This document shows, one piece after another, positions 1-11,168 of a DNA stretch of 64,000 bases. Within the stretch, counting starts at the first letter, position 1. Every line of letters begins with the position of its first letter. This DNA is from Armigeres subalbatus (taxonomy: Eukaryota > Arthropoda > Insecta > Diptera > Culicidae). The position numbers and the translations under genes are program-made. The stretch covers positions 420,930,283-420,994,282 of the forward strand of contig NC_085140.1 of NCBI RefSeq assembly GCF_024139115.2, read 5' to 3'. The notes under the pieces are model-generated. The model saw only the letters and a program-made list of their open reading frames with translations, was not told the origin of the DNA and did not search any database.

Positions 1-720
1 TGACCATTTACGGCTAAAGGCCTTTTTGTCAAATGACCGTTGAATGAAATTTCGTAACTTCTCTACTATTTAAGTCGATACTGGCTTTTGAGCCAAAAGT
101 CATCTAACCAAATCCCTTTAAGCCGAACTGAGCGAAACTGTTATCATGTCGAAAATGGTTTGACCAAGAATGTAGTTTGACCGAAAGCGACATACAGATG
201 AAATGGACATTCAGTCGAATTGGTAATTTGGCCGAATAAATCATGCCCTTTGGTAGGAATGGTTATTTGGCTCACAAATATCCTTTCTGCAAAACAACCC
301 TTTCGGCCAAACGGCATTTTCTGCCAAATAACCTATTAGGATAAACATCATTTTGGCAAAATGATCAATTCAGCCAAACGACACTTTTCAAAAAAGGTTG
401 CAAAAAGAACATTTTTGGGCCAAATGGCTCTTTCTGCCAAATGACAATTCTTACCAAAAGACATTTTTGGTCAAATGATTTATTCGTACAAACGACTTTT
501 TCGGCGGAACGGCATTTTCAGCCAAATTACCTGTTAGGGCAAACAACTTTCTACAAGTCCGGCCAAATGTTCTTTTTGGCTGTTCGTCGCTTTCGACCAA
601 ACTACATTTTCGGTCAAATCAGTTTTGACCTCACAACAGTTTCCATTAAAAGTTTAGTTTTGCTAAGTGGTACTTGGCTAAATAGATGGCTTTTGGTCTA
701 AAGGCCAGTACCCTAGCAAC
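1..720. repeat. Degenerate TTTGGCCGAA-type array
   Basis: The stretch is built from imperfect units around TTTGGCCGAA or TTCGGCCAAA, joined by short spacers such as ATGACATTTT. The unit orientation is mostly TTCGGCCAAA here. The first 210 bases also match a stretch near 40570-40780 outside the simple unit, including a shared run around TTTCGTAACTTCTCTAC, so this is one family member rather than random simple sequence. Apparent open frames inside it are products of the repeat. No gene is visible. Confidence 0.75.
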
Positions 721-908
721 ACACTTATTCCACAAAGGTTACTGCAACTCATATGTAACCGGATTCAGTCACAATTAAGTTGCTGCAACCATTTTTGTCT
801 GACTTGTGCTGCTCGGGTAACGACTTGAAAGTAAAAAGGCACTACGAAATTTTGTTCAATGGTCAATTGACAAAAAGGCCATTTAGCCAATCGAGTGGCC
901 AAATCCAA
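721..908. other. No gene seen
   Basis: This short stretch between the repeat array and the LINE insertion has a few leftover GGCCAAA-like units. Overlapping short frames on both strands have no recognisable protein features. Confidence 0.4.
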
Positions 909-2099
909 AGAGCTACTACAGCTACTTACTTTACTTACGGATCCTGTACACCTCCGGTGGTGCAAAGGGCCGACTTGAAAGATCTCCATCCTGAGCGTTG
1001 CCCGGCTATCGCTTTAACCTGTTGCCAGGTTAGATTTCGGTCGACTTCTTTTATTTCTTAATTGAGGCTTCGCCGCCATGAACCTCTGGGTCTGCCTCTG
1101 CTGCGATGTCCCACTGGGTTCCAGTCTAATGCTTGTTTACAGATTTCGTTTCCGCCCCTACGTAGAGTGTGGCCGAACCAGCCCCACTTCCGATCCCGAA
1201 TTTCTGTTGCTATCGGCCTCTGGTGACAACTACGATGGAGCTCATTGTTTGAGATCCAGTTGTGAGGCCACCAGGCCCGAATTATATACCGCAGGCATCT
1301 GTTAATGAACACCTGCAGCCGTTGAGTGTTCTCCACTGATACACACCATGTTTCGCTAGCGTATAACAGCACAGATTTCACGTTAGAGTTGAAAATTCGT
1401 ATTTTGGTGCGTTCACTTATCTGCCTGTTTTTCCAGATATTTCTTAAACTCGCAAAGGCAGCCCTTGCTTTCTTGATCCGTGCGCCTATGTCGATCTTGG
1501 TACCGCCGTCCGACGCCATTTGGCTACCAAGATATTGGAAGCTTTCAACATTCTCCACTGGTTGCCCGGCTACTGTGAAACTGGAAGGAGTCGCCGTGTT
1601 TACATCCAACGATTTGGTTTTGTTGACGTTGATGACTAAACCTGCCGAAGAGGAGCGCTCGGCAAGGTCGTTGAGCTTACTCTGCATATCAGAGCGCCGT
1701 TCCGCGAGGAGTGCAACGTCATCAGCCAATTCGAAGTCGTTTAGGTGCTCCATGGTTATAGGCTGCCATAACAGCCCGCGGTTTGGTTCACGGTCAATCG
1801 CATCTACCAGAATCTCATCGATTACGATGAGGAACAGTAACGGTGATAGGATACATCCTTGCCTCACACCAGCTACGACCCGGATAGGGTCGGACAGGAC
1901 CCCATTGTGCAGCACTCTACACGAAAAGGCCTCGTACTGTGCTTCGATGAGGCCGATGATTTTCTCAGGAACTCCCTTGCGTCTCAGGGCGCCCCACATA
2001 TTCTCGTGATTGAGACGGTCGAAAGCTTTTTCGTAGTCAATGAATACCAAGTAAAGGGACTCTTGGAATTCATTGACCTGCTACTACTATAGAGCTACT
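909..2099 (-). mobile_element. 5'-truncated non-LTR retrotransposon (LINE) insertion
   Basis: The insert carries the C-terminal part of a reverse transcriptase and a 3' end with a short tandem tail built on GTAAGTAAAGTAAG. A 9-bp direct repeat AGAGCTACT lies at 909-917 and again at 2091-2099, which marks the target-site duplication. The element body is therefore about 918-2090. It is 5'-truncated just upstream of the first strongly conserved RT block, which is the usual result of incomplete target-primed reverse transcription. The tandem tail instead of poly(A) resembles RTE-type LINEs; the clade is an inference. The last 75 bases recur at 16704-16778. Confidence 0.85.
1058..2050 (-). pseudogene. 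LINE reverse transcriptase, C-terminal fragment
   Basis: An open frame of 330 codons runs through the conserved RT blocks: FIDYEKAFDRL near residue 3, GVRQGCILSPLLF near residue 62, the catalytic block as LADDVALL near residue 109 (normally YADD or FADD), and the downstream SFQYLGS, LLYASETWC and RCLRYI blocks, ending in a WGWFGHTLRR plus GRPRGSWRR tail. It polymerises cDNA at a nicked target when intact. The endonuclease domain and RT fingers are missing, and the first codon is TTG within a longer upstream frame, so this is not a genuine start. The frame lacks stops, so decay is recent, but the protein cannot mobilise itself. Confidence 0.85.
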
Positions 2100-3085
2100 C
2101 TTGGTAATTCCAAAGCGTTCTCAAAACTTTAAAGTAGTTCCCGTGGAAAATTTGAAAAAAAAATCCAAATGAATATTCAGTAAAAACTTGAAAAATTTTC
2201 TGGAGAAGTTCATCAAATTTTCGAGGTGAAATTCAAAAAATTCTCCTGTCAATAGCTTCAAAATATCCAAAATGTCCCGAGCGTGCTCGAAAATGTCCCA
2301 AAATGTTCGACCGAATATCCTTTTGACCAAACGACTATTTCGGCCAAAGGGCATATTCGGCTATTGAGCTATTTGGCCAACCGATTTTTTCAGCCAATGG
2401 AACTGCTCAACCAAATGACATTTATGGCCAAATAACTTTAGGCTACATACCCTAGCAAAGTCGGAAAACATAATGAGAACATATTTTCATCTCATATTGC
2501 TGTATATTACTAAATTGAACGATATGACTTATATCAAACTGTGTACTTATTTTGATGTCGGAAACCAATATCAAAATTAGTTTCGATTTCTTTTTATCGA
2601 CAGCAGGAATAGTTTTTAATTTGGTTTCACAGTAAGATTTTTATCCTATCCGTTTTGTGTTATTTTAACCGTTACAAGGTATCAAATTAAGTGAACATAA
2701 TCGATGATTTAAAACAAGTTATCGATTTGCTATCAAGCTTTGCGCGGGTAGGCTTTTACCAAATAGTCTTTTCGGTTAAACGACATATTCGGCCAAACAA
2801 CTTTCAGTCTTCGGCCAAATTCAATTTCAATGAGTTTTTTTATGGATATGAACTGCGAGGGTCACACGAAGCTTTGCTTAGTTTTTGCGGAGAGCCTTTC
2901 GAAATTTTAACAAGAAAATTGTATGGAATTTTCATGAAAAGCATTGGTATCTTCACAAAAAAGCCTCTGGAGTTTCAACGTAATGTTGTAGAAATCTATC
3001 AGTAAATCATACGGAAATTCCACTGAATCTTCGGAATTTCCACTGATAATTTTGCGAATTTCTTCAAATTTGAATAGGCGTGGAA
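2100..3085. repeat. Dispersed GGCCAAA and GGAAATTTC repeat remnants
   Basis: Two remnants of the TTCGGCCAAA family (about 2300-2450 and 2755-2825) are each joined to a region rich in GGAAATTTTC or TTCCGTGGAA-like units (about 2120-2290 and 2880-3075). The same pairing recurs at 25400-26430 and 39700-40800, which suggests a compound repeat. The segment 2450-2750 is plain AT-rich DNA. No gene is seen. Confidence 0.55.
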
Positions 3086-3099
3086 AATTATAGATCAAC

Positions 3100-3186
3100 G
3101 GCGTAAAAATATCGGCGGCGCGCCGACGCAAAAATATCGACGGCGGCGGCGTGCCAAAAACTGTCGGCGGCGGCGGCGCACACCTC
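3100..3186. repeat. GC-rich CGGCGGCG repeat island
   Basis: Short runs of CGGCGGCGGCG and GCGCGCCGACG alternate with AAAATATCG or AAAAACTGTCGG in an otherwise AT-rich setting. A related GC-rich island lies at 39598-39660. It looks like a small dispersed repeat, not a CpG promoter, because no TATA, initiator or splice site is visible around it. Confidence 0.5.
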
Positions 3187-3850
3187 TAATTCTCTCTCGA
3201 AATCTCTTGAAACTCGAAAAAAAAAATTACTTCTTGGAACTCGAAAATGTTTTCCTTGGAACCTTGGAAGAATTTTTATCGAAACGTGGAGAAATCGCTT
3301 CACGGAAGTTGGCCAATTTGCTTCTTTGAACTCGGCTAGTTTCCTTCTCATAATTCGGACGATGTTTTTTTCGCGTTTCCACGAGTTTGGTATGACTATT
3401 CCAAACTCGTTTTTTCGTTGGTTCAACGACGGTTGAAAAAGCAATATACTACATGATGACTCTCATAAAGTATTTATGTCTATCGCGCCACAGAATCACG
3501 GAAATAGGTCAATGAATCTCCCACTCTCTTGAAGCTTGTCAACACTGATGAAACGCTGTGAAGTCCATTCTCACCAAAAACTAAGCTTTGATGGAAGTAT
3601 ATCTGATCGGAGAAATAGCAACACACGTAAAATCATTTCAAATGCACATCACTTTGGCCCGATTGATTCGACATCGTTTCACATGCGTGTTGTTCCATCA
3701 CTTGGTAATTAGTCTATTTACAACCCCGTTCGAATCTATTCTCATAGTGTTTGCCATTCAATTCACTGTCATGTTCTGTTCTGTTGCAACTCCATTGTAA
3801 AGTAAAAATGTAAATAAATACGTATGAACGAATAACACCGCATCCGTTTC
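3187..3850. other. No gene seen
   Basis: This is AT-rich sequence downstream of the first chemosensory gene. Several short overlapping frames occur on both strands without domains, signal peptides or splice signals. Confidence 0.4.
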
Positions 3851-3863
3851 TGTGTTGTACATA

Positions 3864-3869
3864 TTTATT
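3864..3869 (-). terminator. Poly(A) signal AATAAA of first chemosensory gene
   Basis: On the minus strand AATAAA (TTTATT on the plus strand) lies 108 nt after the stop codon of the gene at 3978-4501. It is the first canonical hexamer downstream, so cleavage is expected about 15-30 nt further, near 3840. Confidence 0.6.
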
Positions 3870-3977
3870 CACTACACATAATTTGTGATGGAGCCATTCA
3901 AATCCACTCACGAACATAGAAGGATGAAATTTCAATTTCTAACAGCAACGGCCATCGTCCGCTTGCCCTTGATCTTG

Positions 3978-4501
3978 TTATGCTTCTTCGGTCTTCGCTT
4001 GATCGTTGCCGTCCGCCGATGGTGTTTCCGTTGAGGCGTCACCGGCGGCCTCTGTTTCACCTAGCTCATGAAACTTTGGGTGATCGCGCAGGTACTTGCG
4101 TCGATACTCTCCCGCCGGATCGTACATCGATTCCAGAACCTTGAAATCGTCCGGGCGTTTGTCGACGACGAAGTGGATCACCCGATCGGCGCCAATCTTT
4201 TGCTTCTCGGTACAGTGCGCACAGTCACTTTCCAGGGCGTCCGGTAGGAGTTCTGCAAATTACGAAAAATGGATGTCCAACGAAATTGGTTAGGTGGTGA
4301 CGACTATAGACCTTTCAGTTCCTTGGCATCCGGAGTGCACGGTCCCACGTTCTTCAGACAGTTGATATAATTGTTGAGCAGACGAGTGCTCTTGAAGATT
4401 TCATCCAGGTTGACGTTATCGTATTTGGCGTCGTAGCAGTTGATTTCGCCGAGCCAGACTGTGCTGGCTACGAGAAGTATCCAGTAGACTGTAGCACACA
4501 T
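3978..4501 (-). CDS. Chemosensory protein (OS-D / pheromone-binding A10 family), two exons
   Basis: The coding sequence is complement(join(3978..4252, 4312..4501)) and gives 154 residues. The 59-nt intron has donor AAAG|GTCTAT and acceptor TTTGCAG|AACTCC, and splits the codon after a lysine at the first base, the classic intron site of this family. Residues 1-22 form a signal peptide ending in GEINC. The mature protein has the four-cysteine pattern CX6CX18CX2C that forms two small disulfide loops in chemosensory proteins, which are six-helix secreted carriers of hydrophobic ligands. The core matches the family's usual length of about 110 residues, but an acidic 24-residue tail (from about EAAGD to KTEEA) follows and is unusual. 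Start choice: the only ATG before the signal peptide, about 42 nt from the predicted initiator. The ligand and tissue cannot be told from sequence. Confidence 0.95.
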
Positions 4502-4540
4502 GGCGGGAGTAGATTTATTTTAAATAAAGTGGAAAAACAT

Positions 4541-4576
4541 ACTGGAACAATGTGATCGCAACAAGTTTATTTTATA
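4541..4576 (-). promoter_or_regulatory. TATA promoter of first chemosensory gene
   Basis: On the minus strand TATAAAA occupies 4576-4570, and an initiator-like CCAGTA lies at 4545-4540, about 33 nt downstream. That spacing is right for a TATA-dependent start near 4543. The implied 5' UTR is about 42 nt with no intron. The spacing is seen directly; use as a promoter is inferred. Confidence 0.65.
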
Positions 4577-6838
4577 GGCACACAGGGAGCACTTTGCCAG
4601 TAAATGATTGTTTCGTGATGATAATCAATTTGGCGCATCATCTGAAAGTTAGTTTCTATGCGTGTTGAGAAACAAATTGCTGGGATAAGATGTAATTCAA
4701 TTAATTGTAAAAATTGTAATCCGGTAAGGAGTCATCCAGGAGAGATGCATTTGTTGCAAAATTGTTCAAGTGATTATGACTCTGATGAAATAGAGAAGTG
4801 CAATATGTACCTTTAGGCCAGACATGTTATAATTTCATAACTAAGTGAATGTGATTTCGGTAAACAATAATAATGATATTCTCTCAACTATTTGGGTGAG
4901 CTGGATGATCTGAATGGCTATTCCTGTTCTATCAAAAATCATGCGAGTTCTAAAGACATAGGGATCCCTCTGGTTTTGATTTAAAATAACCAACGCAAGT
5001 AGTCAACGCACAGAATTTTCCGTGTTGAGCTGCATCAATTGCGCTAACGAAAGCCAATAGGTGTAAACAAAATTTGCAATTCGCTTACGTGGAAAATTTA
5101 ACAGAAGTTGACGTATCTTCAGGAGAAAAGCCAACAGACATCAACAAAAATTCACTTAAATATCAAGCGCATCAGATGAGCAAGCAGTAAAAAATTTGGA
5201 ATAATGCAACAGATAAAAAAGATATTTGAAGTTTTAATTTATTTTTCTTGTTTGACCCACAAACATCCCGTTCTATTGACCCCATTCTCGGTAACCTAGT
5301 GAAAAGCCGTTAACTACCGTCAATAAAAAAAAACTGTTGCTACAGCGAGAACCAGAAAATAAGATAAAAGCCGGCTATATTTATTTATATCCGTCCATTT
5401 GGAAAAAAAATCAGTTGGAAGGAATTAGAGAGCCGGTAACGACCAAAAATATTCACATTTTACCAGTTATGCTAATAGAACTGATTTTCTGTTCCGATGA
5501 CCATCGTCTGCACTATAGCCCATCCGTGCACAGCATCATACAAAGAATCTCAACCGTGTATCATGCTGCTGCGAGTTGATTCCTTCTGCCGTGGGTGCAC
5601 CCACTTTCCCACAAAAAAAATGCCTTGGTGCGGGCACTATGCGTCTGAACTTCGAACTCCAATTCGGTAGAACTGGTTCGATGTCCCCAATGAGTATTCA
5701 CGAGCCGTACTAAACCGGTCCCGGCTTGGTTCAACAATGCAACAACAAGCCGGTTTAAGGTTCTCTTCTGTGCACTCGAAGCTGCATGATCACTTCTCGG
5801 TCCTTGTCCTGCATTGTGGTCCCAACTGATTAACGACCATACTGATCATTGATCACAAGAACCGAATCGGCAATGCTTTTTTTCCTCTTTTAGGCCCTCA
5901 CGTGATCCAGCGCAAGATCGCCGCCATTGGTGGTGCGGTTTGCCGATTTGGTAATGGAGGTGTGTTACGCAATTTACCAACAATGTTGAGTTGGGATGTA
6001 AGTGAACCAGGGCAGGGTGCGACAGGGTTCGTACCTAGATCGTGAGTTTATGCTCGCCGGAAAGTAGGGCGACTTATTGTTTAACGGATCAACCGTATCG
6101 CAATTAATGATAGCCGTCGTCGATTGATTGGCAGTTACATGAACAACTTTGTCAGCTTACACACCCGGTATCCAAGTGTTGGGGCTGGACCACAGAAGGT
6201 ATGACTAATGGAATGAAAACATATCGCTGTAATGGAGACCTTAAGCTTATTCTTTAGAACGATGTGATTTAAGAGAAATGTTCAGGAACGAGAATTGATT
6301 CGTCTTCGTGAGTTGGATAATTCTTAAGATATAGCTTGTGTAGGTTAGATGATCCTTTATGCTTTAGGTTCGTGCATCTTCATATTGATTAGCAGAATCG
6401 ACATAATGATGACATACATTAATGTTTTTATTAGTTTAATACTGCTTTACTATGATTACTTCACGCAGAAGTAACACACTCATCTCTTTAATTATTAAAG
6501 AGTTGGTTAAAATAACCCTTTTCAGTTGCTTAAGGTGCAAAACAGCAAAACTTTAAACAAACTGTAAGGCTGCTCAAGAAAAAATAATAAAAACAAACGA
6601 CACGTAAAAATGAAACTACAAACTTATTATTTTATATTATATATTAACATTTTATGTTTATTTTCCCAAAGTGACCACCGCCGAGTTTCAACAAAAATGA
6701 TTTTGTGGGGATCAGATTAAATCAGAGGCATGTTGCTTGGTGATATTAAACTGATAATCGGTACTTTTCAGATTTGAAATTTACGGAAATACGGCGGTGC
6801 CCGACTTTGCCGAAATCAAGAAATTTAAACTTAGTATG
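4577..6838. other. Intergenic, no confident gene
   Basis: This is upstream flank of the first chemosensory gene. It holds short non-conserved frames, for example at 5337-5579, and a moderately GC-richer patch at 5600-6180. One exon-like segment inside it is listed separately. No mobile-element termini were recognised. Confidence 0.4.
5894..5997 (+). other. Exon-like segment bounded by splice signals
   Basis: A pyrimidine-rich tract ending in CTCTTTTAG|G precedes 104 nt that end in GGGAT|GTAAGT, a near-consensus donor. One reading frame is open across the segment (starting GPHVIQRKIAAIGG) and stays open for about 18 codons past the donor. No protein family was recognised and no adjoining exon was found, so this may be chance. 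Confidence 0.2.
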
Positions 6839-6840
6839 TA

Positions 6841-7339
6841 GGGTAAAAGTTCCGATAGTCGTGGGTGTTCCTATAGTTGCGGTAGTATGGTATACTTAAA
6901 ACTTACAAATCAATCGCAGCAACCCACACTGTCAAACAATTAGTATATCTGTCAGTTTCCGAACCGAGTCACAATATCTTTAGTAGCCCTTGTAAACTGG
7001 TAAATATCATCAAAATACCTTAACATTTGTCCGTCTACACAAATAGTTGCTGTAGCGTTCCTACAGTTGCGAGTCCCATTAGAAAACAATGGGACTCGCA
7101 ACAATAGGAACGCAAATTGAAAAATATCGCAACTATTGGAACATTGTACCAGTAATTGGAGTTATAACTTTAGGCCTGGAAAATGAATTCTCTTACATCA
7201 GAAGCACTTTATTATTAAAACAGAAGCGGAGATCTTTCAAATGCATATTAAAGGTGAGCGAAATTAGACTCGATATCATTCTGGGAAAATTAATAGTGTT
7301 GGAACGTGCTTAGTTCCTCCACTATTGGAACATTTACCC
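6841..7339. mobile_element. TA-flanked non-autonomous DNA element (MITE)
   Basis: The element begins GGGTAAAAGTTCCGATAGT and ends in the imperfect reverse complement ACTATTGGAACATTTACCC, with a TA dinucleotide on each side (6839-6840 and 7340-7341). This fits a Tc1/mariner-type target. Inside are repeated GTTCCTATAGTTGCG-like words and a 26-bp hairpin at 7055-7113. The one long frame (7089-7313) is inside the repeat and has no transposase motif. Confidence 0.7.
7055..7113. repeat. 26-bp hairpin inside the MITE
   Basis: The left arm 7055-7080 and right arm 7088-7113 are reverse complements with two mismatches around a 7-nt loop AGAAAAC. The core word is TGCGAGTCCCATT. Confidence 0.8.
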
Positions 7340-7625
7340 TAATGCAAATATAAACAAATGTTATGTATTTTTCAATTATGCAAATTTGAATCAATGTTAA
7401 TTTTAAAATTTGCGGAATCAGTTTCATTTTTACATCATCTTGCAAATTTTGTTTAATTCCATTTTGAAGTTACAGCACGCATAATTGAATTTTGTTATTT
7501 TCATGCTCCAAATAGTGTTCCAAATTTTACTAGTACCGAAAACTCAACAGCTGAGATTTCGGCAATGTTTTCGATGAATCTCACAGAAGGATTCACTAAG
7601 AATTTCGGAAATTCTACCGAGACAT

Positions 7626-7866
7626 TGCACTATGGTCCAAGATACAAATTTACGCGGAAAGATGAATTTTACGCCAAATCCATATTTTTTAGAAACAACT
7701 GTTGTTCTACAAAATTGTTCGAAATAGTAAGGCAATCATTATGATGCAACCAAAAAATAGGGGGCACATCATAAAAAAAAATTAGAAAATATTTTTTTTA
7801 TTTCTCGGAATATTGACATGTTATGTCCACAAAGTTGTAACGCAGCTTATTCCAATCAATTTTGCA
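7626..7866 (+). repeat. Dispersed repeat, copy 1
   Basis: About 240 bases from TGCACTATGGTCCA to CAATCAATTTTGC recur in opposite orientation at 61496-61741 with about 85-90 percent similarity by eye. The copies share the words TTTACGCGGAAAGATGAATT and AATATTGACATGTTATGT. No target duplication or coding capacity was seen. It may be part of a longer unclassified element. Confidence 0.7.
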
Positions 7867-7869
7867 AAA

Positions 7870-9010
7870 AAAAACTTTTTCTGTAGCTCTTAAGTTGGCT
7901 GATTTAGAACAATTTCACCTAATTGGATTAGGGTGTACCAAAAAAAAAAACAGTATTTTTAATCTAATTCCGATCAAAAGTTATAATCGTTTTTCTGTCA
8001 AAATAACATTATTTTCATAAGTCGATATCTCCGGTTAGGGCAGACAAAAAAATACGTTTATACGGCATTTGAAAGAGAAATTCATATTCTTTATTGTTTA
8101 TTGATCTTGGCTGTTGGCTGTTGGCAAAAAATTCTACTGATACGGCTCTTAGCCCTCGATGATTTCAGTCTTGAGCCCAGAAGGGGAGTCCCAGGGTCAT
8201 TTTGAAACAGCGTTCGGGTTTGGTTAGCAACGGTATTGGAGGTTAATTTTACGAACTTTAATACTCACTCGGATATTGAACTGTGATGAATGGAATCGCT
8301 ACGGCTGGGAGCCACGGTGTAATCGCCAACTGAACTGGCAAGTTTGGCAATGACGACCATTAGGTTGGGAAACGCTGGCGAGAGCGGCGAAGGCAAGACT
8401 TGGACGGCTGATATTACGGCAAGAATGTCGATGCCGACAACAACTGAACCGTTGCCAGATAAAATGGTACATAAGCAGGTAATCAATATTCGAGCAATGC
8501 CTAACAATATACTCTTTGTCATCAACAGAGTTTGTTACTGACAAACGCACCTAGCGACAAACCTTTATCAGAACCCGAACACAATATGGCATTTCATGCT
8601 CTGATATCTCCGAAAATACGCTGCTAATTTTGTAATCATTGCTCGATTCTCGAATATTTCCATAAAAGAAGAAACTATGATAGCATAAAACCGAAATTTT
8701 CACTAGAAATAATGCAAAATAACGGGATGAAAAGTTAGCAACAAGATTGTCTTCTTTTTTGTTGCTGACAAAATTTTTCGGATCTTTGTCATTATTATCT
8801 CCGACAAAAACAAAGCTTTGTCGTTGGTTTTCTTTTGTCGCTTGTTTCGCAAGCGCATTCCAAACAAAATTGATTCCCTGTACATAAGCCATTTTTGTCA
8901 ATTTTGTGTTTTCTACATAAACGGCACCTAATTTCAAGGAACTAGTGGGAAAACCAAGAAAAAAATGTTTTTGATAACCAAAACGGCACCTGCACGGCAC
9001 GGCATAACTG
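7870..9010. other. Intergenic, no confident gene
   Basis: Mixed AT-rich sequence contains overlapping open frames of 60-150 codons on both strands at 8265-9000. They overlap one another, show no conserved motif or signal peptide and are probably non-coding. A GGCACCTGCACGGCACGGC stretch near 8983-9004 abuts the LINE 3' tail. Confidence 0.4.
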
Positions 9011-9025
9011 TTATTTATTATTTAT

Positions 9026-9706
9026 TCAGACTAAGGCCGAAGCGGTATATAAGAATCTTCTCCATTCGGCTCGGTCCATGGCTACACGTCGCCAACCACG
9101 CAGTCTACGAAGGGTCCGCAAGTCATCTTCCACCTGATCGATCCACCTTGCCCGCTGTGCACCTCGCCTTCTTGTGCCCGTCGGATCGTTGTCGAGAACC
9201 ATTTTCACCGGGTTACTGTCCGACATTCTGGCTACGTGCCCGGCCCACCGCAGTCGTCCGATTTTCGCGGTGTGAACGATGGATGGTTCTCCCAGCAGCT
9301 CATGCAACTCGTGGTTCATTCACCTCCTCCACGTACCGTCCGCCATCTGCACCCCACCATAGATGGTACGCAGCACTTTCCTTTCGAAAACTCCAAGTGC
9401 ACGTTGGTCCTCCACGAGCATCGTCCAGGTCTCGTGTCCGTAGAGGACTACCGGTCTAATGAGCGTTTTGTAGATTGTCAGTTTGGTACGGCGGCGAACT
9501 CTATTCGATCGGAGCGTCTTGCGGAGTCCAAAGTACGTACGATTTCCAGCCACTATGCGTCTCCGAATTTCTTTGCTGGTATCATTTTCGGCAGTCACCA
9601 GTGAGCCCAAGTACACAAATTCTTCTACCACCTCGATTTCGTCACCACCGATGCAAACTCGCGGTGGGTGGCTCACATTGTCTTCTTTTGAACCCCTTCC
9701 TATCAT
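9026..9706 (-). pseudogene. LINE C-terminal region
   Basis: Two overlapping frames (9706-9320 and 9319-9026) give the post-RT region: EEFVYLGSLVTAENDTS, YFGLRKTLRSNRVRR, LYGHETWTM, ERKVLRTIYGG, then RLRWAGHVARMSDS and GTRRRGAQRARW. These blocks follow the polymerase in RTE-like LINEs. The MNHELHELLG start is internal; the two frames together make one ancestral stretch. The same region is preserved at 47420-48198. Confidence 0.8.
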
Positions 9707-10391
9707 GTACTTTGTCTTCGACGTGTCCGATCCGCTTGGCTTCCCTCTTCAGTCTGATGCAGGCTTCCTCCATATTCTCAAAGTTACGTGCCATAATATC
9801 TATGTCGTCGGCGAAGCCAAATAACTGGACGGACTTATTGAAAATTGTACCACTCGTGTTAATCCCTGCTCTTCGTATTACCCCTTCCAAAGCGATGTTG
9901 AATAGCAGACACGAAAGACCTCTGCGAGTTTCGAAGGGACTCGAGAATGCCTCTGAAACTCGAACTACGCACATCACCCGATCCATCGTCGCTTTGATCA
10001 ACCGTGTCAGTTTAACCGGAAATCCGTGTTCTTACATTAGCTGCCATAGCTGGTCCCGATCGATTGTATCATATGCGGCTTTGAAGTCGATGAATAGATG
10101 ATGTGTGAGCACGTTGTATTCGTGGCATTCCTGCAGTACTTGGCGAACGGCGAACACCTGGTCTGTGTTGGAGCGTTCGCCCATAAAACCCGCCTGGTAC
10201 TGCCCCACGAACTCCCTTGCAATTGGTGCTAGTCGACGGCATAAAATTTGGGAGAGTACCTTGTAGGTGGCGTTCAGCAATGTGATTGCGCGGCAAAACT
10301 TCCTCCTCCCAAATCTTGGTAATGACCCAGTGCAGCGCTCTAGCCAGTGCCTCACCACCGTGTTTAAATAGCTCTCTTGGTAGTTGGTCAA
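9642..10391 (-). pseudogene. LINE reverse transcriptase core, frameshifted
   Basis: The first part (10391-10032) contains LLNATYKVLSQILCRRL, QAGFMGERSNTDQ and HLFIDFKAAYDTIDR, the fingers and first catalytic block. The second part (10001-9642) carries LLFNIALEGVIRRAG and the catalytic FADDIDIM. Between them a stop and frame change occur, and the expected RQGD-type block before LSCLLFN is missing, reading ETRRGLSCLLFN, consistent with a small in-frame deletion. The enzyme would be non-functional. Confidence 0.85.
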
Positions 10392-10930
10392 CCCTTTGTT
10401 GTTCTTCAGCCGGCCAATATCCTCTTGGATTTCCTGGAGATCTGGAGCCGGTAAAATTCCTGCGTGCGTTCTCCCAGCAGGTCCATCACCCTACCGCCAT
10501 CTTTGTCTGCCACATCGCCATTCAGGTGTTCTTCGTAGTGCTACCGCCACATTTTGATCACCTCACGCTCGTTCGTAAGAAGGTTCCCGTTTATGTCCTT
10601 ATACATATCAGGCGGTGGCACGTGGCCCTTACGTGAACGGTTCAACTTTTCATAGAACTTTCGTGTGTTATTAGCGCGGTACAATTGCTCCGCCTCTTCA
10701 CGGTCTCGATCTTCCTGCTGGCGCTTTTTCCTCCGGAAAATCGAGTTTTGTCTGTTCTGTTTCGTTTATATCGTGCCTCGTTTCGTTTATATCGTGCACC
10801 GTTCCAAGTGCAGCGGTTGCGGTGCTACCAATGGCGGATCGAATATCTCTCCAGCCATCTTCAAGAGACGCTGCGCCTAGCTGCTCTTCCGTTGGGAGTG
10901 CCACTTCCAGATGCTGCGCGTATTCTTGGG

Positions 10931-11166
10931 CTAGTCTACCGTCTTGTAGCCGCCCAATGTTAAGCCGCGGCGTCCGACTTCGACGCGTGTTGTACACCGT
11001 CGAGAGTTTTGAGCGCAGGCTGCAACGAGGTAGTGGTCGGATTCAATATTCGCACTGCGGTAAGTGCGTACGTTCGTGATGTCGGAGAAGAATTTACCGT
11101 CGATTAGAACGTGGTCGATTTGGTTTTCCGTTGCTTGGTTAGGTGATCTCCATGTGGCCTTGTGGA
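10931..11166 (-). pseudogene. LINE endonuclease, C-terminal part
   Basis: The frame reads KATWRSPNQATENQIDHVLI and continues to IESDHYLV, which is the catalytic SDH block that closes the exonuclease-endonuclease-phosphatase fold. It is cut off from the N-terminal part by the TA-flanked element at 11169-11818. The linker toward the RT (10997-10698) follows with LPTEEQLGAASLEDGW. Confidence 0.8.
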
Positions 11167-11168
11167 TA

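Noticed and set aside
1078..2009. Plus-strand frames of 75 and 227 codons
   Set aside because: They are antisense shadows of the LINE reverse transcriptase on the minus strand.
8265..9000. Several 80-150-codon overlapping frames
   Set aside because: They overlap on both strands, lack conserved motifs and do not join across splice sites. Likely chance frames in moderately GC-rich DNA.
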